Shown here piece after piece: positions 59,901 to 64,000 of a stretch of 64,000 bases of DNA. The first letter of the stretch is position 1; the number at the start of each line of letters is the position of its first letter. Position numbers and translations under genes: made by a program. Source of the DNA: Solea solea (Eukaryota > Chordata > Actinopteri > Pleuronectiformes > Soleidae). The DNA is taken from positions 19,663,458-19,727,457 of the forward strand of contig NC_081146.1 of the NCBI RefSeq assembly GCF_958295425.1, given 5' to 3'. The notes under the pieces are model-generated. The model searched no databases and had not been told where the DNA came from. It saw only the letters and a program-made list of their open reading frames with translations.

Positions 59901-61253
59901 CATTGACTCTTCTCCAGTTGTTCCATTGTGTTTACAATGTACTTCTATCTGGAAATTGTCACTAGTATCCACAGATTTAAAATTTTTGATAAATAATTAG
60001 ATGATATGATCATTTGATATCTTTATAGGGGGTAAAAAAAAAACTTTTTAACAAATCTTTACTGAGCTAATACTGGTTTCCTCAGTTTTTATGGCTGCAT
60101 TTATGTTTAAGTTCAATAACCTCTGACTTAACCAAACCCTAGTGTTTACTATTCTTGTTGTTTTGACTTAAAGGTGCTGTCAGTGATTTGTGTTTTGTCT
60201 AATTTCCTGTCTTATGCCACTGTTAGCATTCCCTTTCTATAGTACACTACCTCATGAACATGTTTGGTGAAGAGGAGGATGTGTTTACTCACAAACAAAC
60301 TGCCTGAGCAGAGAGGACCTCCTCCTTTGTGGAGGTGTGGCTCCTGATTATGGGCTACTTGAAACTCAACAAACCCAGTAGAACAGCTGACAGATGTCGG
60401 AATATAGAGTGATTTAACTTGAGTACCTCACTGACGGCAGCTTTAACTCTAACCTGAAATACATTAGACGTGTGCACTCGTGTAATAATCTAACTTGCAT
60501 CGTCATTAACGATTGTTTTAGATTTTTATTGTAAAGTTTGTAAAGATTTTCAGGCATCACGTCTTCTGGTTGACAAATGTGTGACATAAGGTTTGTTGAA
60601 GTAATATTGTCATATTGTACTTGCTTGTTGCATGCAGGATTGGCAAGAGAGCTCCCTTTGCTCCTCCCCTGCGGCAGCTGAATTCTCCAAAGATATACCA
60701 GCATCCCGCACATTACTAATGTCCCTCCTGCATCAGCTATCGTTTGCCCGTGTGGTAATGCATTTAAAATGTGCGTCTGTCATGTCATAGCTGAGAACGT
60801 GGGTGTCACCGGCTTGAGATCTTTACTTCAGCACCAGGACTGCAGCATTGTTTGTTCACAGCTTCAGCAGAGCTGCCAGTGGGTTCAGCTGATTGATTAT
60901 ACCCCTTTAATAAAAAAATAAACACCTAGAGCACAAAAGCATAATTTCTCCTTCAATTTTTTTTTTTTTAATTTCTGCTTCCTTTTACGTGTTCCCCCTC
61001 TGTGTTCCGTTGTCAACGTCTTCTCCCCGTCTATGTATTTTGTCGTCTCTGTCCTTTTTTTTTTTGCATCAGGTATTTCTTTCCACCTCTGGATCCTCCA
61101 ATAGCAGGGACCAGGTATGGTCACCTGCTGCCTCCTCCCTCCCTCATTGAGCTATGTGATGCTGAAGCTGTTCAGCCTCAACAACAACAAGCTCTTCCCC
61201 GCAGGCACTCCTCAAGAGCACTGCTGCCCTTACCAGAGGCTGAAGGGCAGTAA
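53942..61253 (+). CDS. seh1l: SEH1L, WD-repeat nucleoporin of the Nup107-160 complex and GATOR2 (9 exons, long form)
   Basis: Sec13-like beta-propeller; in vertebrates it is part of the Y complex of the nuclear pore and of GATOR2, which signals amino-acid supply to mTORC1. Exons: 53942-54052, 55336-55386, 55474-55620, 55813-56024, 56799-56897, 57259-57399, 57557-57711, 58984-59137, 61073-61253. GT-AG ends, matching phases and 1251 nt give 416 residues (human long form 421). WD blades are visible: [15 protein letters not shown]...KVWD (10-40), [15 protein letters not shown]...AAVWE (57-87), [11 protein letters not shown]...VRIYE (115-145), [12 protein letters not shown]...VRIF (about 220-248) and [11 protein letters not shown]...VRLWK (about 274-305). 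The tail (306-416) is low-complexity, with a proline/leucine stretch and QQQQ, and ends LPLPEAEGQ. The start is the only ATG that opens the family N-terminus [18 protein letters not shown]. Confidence 0.96.
54380..55235. repeat. Nested interspersed repeats in SEH1L intron 1
   Basis: Holds the sequences CATGATACGATATGCAATAC and ACTAATAATATCACAATAC, also found at 24.33-24.4 kb, and an end GATTCCCACCCCTAC that reads GTAGGGGTGGGAATC on the other strand, a start typical of fish hAT elements. Inside it (54484-54545) is a CATTTAGCAGACGCTTTTA-type segment, a very widespread teleost repeat. Boundaries are approximate. Confidence 0.6.
54484..54545. repeat. Widespread teleost CATTTAGCAGACGC repeat segment
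   Basis: The core GTCATTTAGCAGACGCTTTT and the following ATCCAAAGCAACTTACAA match a segment I recall from many fish genomes. It is preceded by ACATT-type short repeats. Confidence 0.65.
56918..57163. mobile_element. hAT mini-element (GGCTGCAACTAAT type) in SEH1L intron 5
   Basis: The left end GGCTGCATCAACTGATTA and the right end, reversed, GGGGCTGCAATGATTAGTTG form terminal inverted repeats. The body contains TTAGTTGTTTGG, TTTTGTCCACAAA and TTAAGAAGCTGAAAAATCA, typical of a very common perciform mini-transposon. It begins about 20 bp after the exon 5 donor. Related copy at 9102-9368 in the other orientation. Confidence 0.7.
58690..58840. repeat. hAT-like repeat end in SEH1L intron 7
   Basis: Includes CGTATCGTGATAATATCGTG and ends GGGATGTCCAGCCCTAAT, which on the other strand starts ATTAGGGCTGGACATCCC, a typical fish hAT end. 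The left limit is uncertain. Confidence 0.45.
59138..59470 (+). other. seh1l: Possible short-form end of SEH1L (read-through of exon 8 donor)
   Basis: If the exon 8 donor at 59138 is not used, the frame reads Arg and then TAG at 59139-59141, giving a 357-residue protein. An AATAAA at 59465-59470 follows about 325 nt later and could end the transcript. From memory, a human SEH1L form of about 360 residues diverges at this same splice point. Use of this end is an inference. Confidence 0.35.
60638..60719 (+). CDS. seh1l: Possible alternative terminal exon of SEH1L
   Basis: An acceptor (TTGCTTGTTGCATGCAG) at 60637/60638 is in the right phase to join exon 8: AG+G makes Arg, then 26 residues beginning [13 protein letters not shown] and ending YQHPAHY, then TAA at 60717-60719. 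This gives a 383-residue protein in place of the 416-residue form. It lies in intron 8, 350 bases before the long-form exon. No poly(A) signal close downstream stands out. It may be a chance open stretch; transcript data would decide. Confidence 0.3.
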
Positions 61254-61329
61254 TGTTGGGGTGCTTTAGCTCAAATCAGGGATACGTTTTTTGTGTTGGG
61301 TGTGATTTACCAAACTGACATTTATTTGT

Positions 61330-61335
61330 AATAAA
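61330..61335 (+). terminator. seh1l: SEH1L poly(A) signal
   Basis: AATAAA lies about 77 nt after the long-form stop, giving a short 3' UTR. Confidence 0.6.
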
Positions 61336-61339
61336 AACC

Positions 61340-62480
61340 ATCATTTTTCATGAGAATCCTTTTATATTTTGTTCTTGTTTGCCAGAAATTATTTCATTAT
61401 TATTTTGTGACCATCATGTGGAGAATAAAGTGGTAGAAGATGGATGGATGGACTGTGTTCACGTAGAACACTGTAAACGAAACACAATTGGTGTATTTGG
61501 TGTCACTGATGGTTTTAATATCACTCAGTCCTTATGTAAGTCAGAATTTAGATATTTAAAAGAATACTACTGTCTTCATGGAATTACTTGTTTTTTTAAA
61601 TTTTAAGATTCGTTTACAGGATTACATTCTGGCTGTAATGTTCAGTTATGTTTCTCTGATTGAACTCGATGGTGTCTATTTAAGGAAGCGGGGGCAACAA
61701 CTGCCCAGAGCCACTCCTTGTTTTCCAGGTATGAAGATCTGCTGAAGTGTCATTGTGATCACTGGCCTGACTTCAAATACAAATACATAACTTAAATTTT
61801 CCTGTAGGAGTCACTTCATGGTCGCAGTGCGTGCATGAATAAAAAGCACCTCTAATGACGTTAGGTACAAATTATAAGTCATGTGTCACTTCTTTTGACA
61901 GGGGAGATAACATTTCATCTCATGGCTCTCATGCCTTTTAGTCTGCTGAGATGTGGAATGCATTTGCTGGCAGTTTTCTCAGCGGGCAGCTGTCTGCTCA
62001 CCAAGGTTTTACTGCAGCTGCCTGGCAGAACACATGGTACAATAAACTTGGACCAGTAACTGTCATGGTATTGTGGTATCTGAGTCTATGTCAAACAGGA
62101 ACAAGTCTCCAGCATTTTGAGTTATTTACAGATTCTGAAAAGTGAAGATGTGGAGGAAAGTGAACTTTATTTTGTTATTATTCCCATGATGAGAACATGT
62201 GCAGTGTTGTAAACATGCATTATAAAGACCTTGGAATATAGAAACTATATTATACAATAATATATACATGAATAATATAAACAGCATGGGTATGGTGTAA
62301 ACAATGTAAATGATATTATTTATGTACACACAACTTCATTGTGGGCCTTTTCTTTTTTGTATACTTTTACCCTGATCAGATTATGGCTAAAGTTTGAAAA
62401 CTCTTCTTTCATTCATGTGGACACGGACAATGATTGATTCATCATTATCAGTAGCCGTTTTCCAGTGTCTGAAGTGTCAA
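61340..62480. other. Intergenic region after SEH1L
   Basis: AT-rich unique sequence. Open stretches here (for example 61951-62145) show no family features, biased codon use or splice context. No repeat ends were recognised. Confidence 0.5.
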
Positions 62481-62489
62481 ATAATCGAA

Positions 62490-62879
62490 CTAAGTTGATG
62501 GACACAGGCACCATCCAATGACGCCCCCACATCCCGCCCTTCTCTTGTCTCGTGTCCAATCAGAGCGCTTGTACACGGGTTAAGTCTTGCCCTCGCGGGC
62601 TTCCTGTGGTTTCCGGGCGCTGTTTGGTCCTTGTACGATCTGTTACACGGTTTGTTTTTCCACAACCGCCTTTAAAACTTTGCCGAAAGAAAGAAACACA
62701 ACTCCAATCACTGGAAGTTACTTTTGCAGCTCGACAGTATGACAACGCTCTGCGTTGTTTCTCGTTTGTAAAGACGGAACTCCGAGTTTGGGGGGGGAAC
62801 AGAGAGAAAGACGCCGTGTCTCGGCCCGCCTCTGGAGTATTGAATGTGAATTGAAGTCCAACTAATGCTAACGTTTATG
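62490..62879 (+). promoter_or_regulatory. Promoter and first exon candidate of the next gene (CEP192 by synteny)
   Basis: A local rise in CG dinucleotides (62.51-62.83 kb) ends in a strong donor, ATG|GTAAGA, at 62879/62880. Two in-frame ATGs (62864 and 62877) lie just before it. In human, CEP192 follows SEH1L in the same orientation, so a first exon of that gene is plausible here, but no CEP192 protein sequence can be read inside the window. Downstream to 64.0 kb is intron-like with repeats. Confidence 0.4.
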
Positions 62880-63471
62880 GTAAGATTTGATGTTTCTTGC
62901 TGAAATGAACAAGTGTTGAGTGGTTCTATCGGCTGTATTCGTTCAGTAACTAACATAACCGAGTTGTCTGTTACTTCTCTGTCAACACTTACCCACAAAC
63001 TTATGAACCAGTAGGGTGCAGGGATTGTACTGGCGAGTTTGACAAACCCATTTGTTTTTAGCAAGTAGGTTAGCTAGCATTTCAAGTCAGCTAACTTAAC
63101 GTATGCAGGTTGTTTCGTAGTAAAGGTCAAACTCTACATTCAAGTGGAAAAATACCTTTATATTCATCTAAATGCCTTAAACAACTATCGTAATTGCCTC
63201 CTGAACTGCTCTGGATGTATTGCAAGTGTGCACACGTGACTTGTGAATGGAACACTGTATACTTGTTGTCCAGTGCAGTGATGGAGGCTCTGATACTGGC
63301 ATGATAATCTGTGTAGTTATGCAGCATCTCTCAGGGTTTATGAGTAATAATTCGCGTGATCCTGGTCATGCAGTGTGTGTGTGTGTGTGTGTTTGAAATT
63401 GGTGTATTTGTGTGTGTTTTAAGTCTATTTGGTATAATGGGAGTTATCATTAATTCATTTGTCCGCTATCA

Positions 63472-63530
63472 CCGTGGTTCTCAAACTGTGGTACAGGTTC
63501 CTCTGGTGGAAAATCAGAAAAACTCTTCTT
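63472..63530 (+). mobile_element. 5' fragment of the CAGTGGTTCTCAAA-type hAT mini-element
   Basis: CCGTGGTTCTCAAACTGTGG is followed by a GGTGGAAAATCAGAAAAAC-type body, matching the first part of the copy at 27552. The 3' end of the element is absent. Confidence 0.65.
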
Positions 63531-63679
63531 ACTTCTAGTGATGGGACAATAGAGGACATTATCACTCATCGTGATAAAAGTCACTTACAATAAGTTGATT
63601 GTGGTGAATTTCTGTTATCATGATAATCATGAATGGAGATTAACATTAATATTTCACATGAGTGATTTGAAAAAAACTT

Positions 63680-63960
63680 TCCAACTCACTAACATGCAGT
63701 CCTTGTGATTTCTTTTTTTAATGTGCCACAACAGAGAGCTACATCTTTCCTTGTGACTTATTAATTATTAAAATTAATTATTTTCCACTAAAACAGTATG
63801 TCTCATCTGCAATGTTTCTGGACAGCATAAGTGTAGGCCGAAGGCTATGCCTGTTTACGTTTAAAATTATATTAATACCTTTTTTTTCTCTCCAGTCATT
63901 GCAATAATATAATGAATCTCAATTATTTTGGTCACAATAATAATCGTTGTGGGAAATTTC
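63680..63960. repeat. Interspersed repeat, copy 2 of 2 in the window
   Basis: Pairs with 51640-51930 in the same orientation, with many substitutions and small gaps; the shared end is AATTATTTTGGTCA plus AATCGTTGTGGG. Confidence 0.6.
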
Positions 63961-64000
63961 TTTTAAATACAAGTACTGTATATACAAGGGCATGTGATCA

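Larger units (their letters stand above)
62880..64000. other. Intron-like region after the 62.88 kb donor
   Basis: Unique AT-rich sequence, a short (GT)n at about 63373-63391, a partial hAT mini-element end (63472-63530), then a repeat shared with PTPN2 intron 1 (63680-63960). No exon was recognised. Confidence 0.5.

Noticed and set aside
60414..60713. Minus-strand open stretch antisense to the alternative SEH1L exon
   Set aside because: No family features; explained as the antisense of 60638-60719 and its flank.
1..64000. CRISPR arrays, rRNA genes, operons or phage-type modules
   Set aside because: The DNA is vertebrate; repeats are microsatellites, SINEs and hAT elements, and no regular spacer array or rRNA sequence was seen.

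Overview
This is vertebrate genomic DNA, most likely from a perciform-type teleost fish. The window has split genes with GT-AG introns, long introns, dense (CA)n and (CT)n microsatellites, and fish-type hAT mini-elements and tRNA-derived SINEs. All gene calls come from joining exons by eye and recognising the protein families; no search was run.

The right half is a block of housekeeping genes. CEP76 (minus, 33.58-42.03 kb) encodes a centriolar protein and rebuilds as 13 exons and 670 residues. PTPN2 (minus, 45.17-52.82 kb) encodes the TC-PTP tyrosine phosphatase and rebuilds as 9 exons and 416 residues, ending in a hydrophobic ER-type tail. SEH1L (plus, 53.94-61.25 kb) encodes a WD-repeat nucleoporin and GATOR2 subunit and rebuilds as 9 exons and 416 residues. 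All three close in frame with consensus splice sites. PTPN2 and SEH1L lie head to head about 1.1 kb apart. From memory, human chromosome 18p11.21 has the same order and orientation (CEP76, PTPN2, SEH1L, CEP192). The promoter-like block and splice donor near 62.5-62.9 kb could therefore be the first exon of CEP192, but this is an inference.

The left half (1-33.3 kb) has no exon I can support. It holds microsatellites, SINEs, hAT mini-elements (one with a perfect 8-bp target-site duplication), two clear inverted repeats, a G-quadruplex-type tract and many unique, TAAT-rich blocks. Those blocks look like candidate conserved enhancers, as in gene deserts beside developmental genes, but conservation cannot be tested here.

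The genes are linked by position rather than by pathway: centriole duplication control (CEP76, perhaps CEP192), JAK/STAT and receptor dephosphorylation (PTPN2), and nuclear pore and mTORC1 control (SEH1L). The most checkable new points are two alternative 3' ends of SEH1L, the hAT relic with a BED-finger exon in PTPN2 intron 7, and the inverted repeat at 12.42-12.47 kb. I saw no new multi-gene system.
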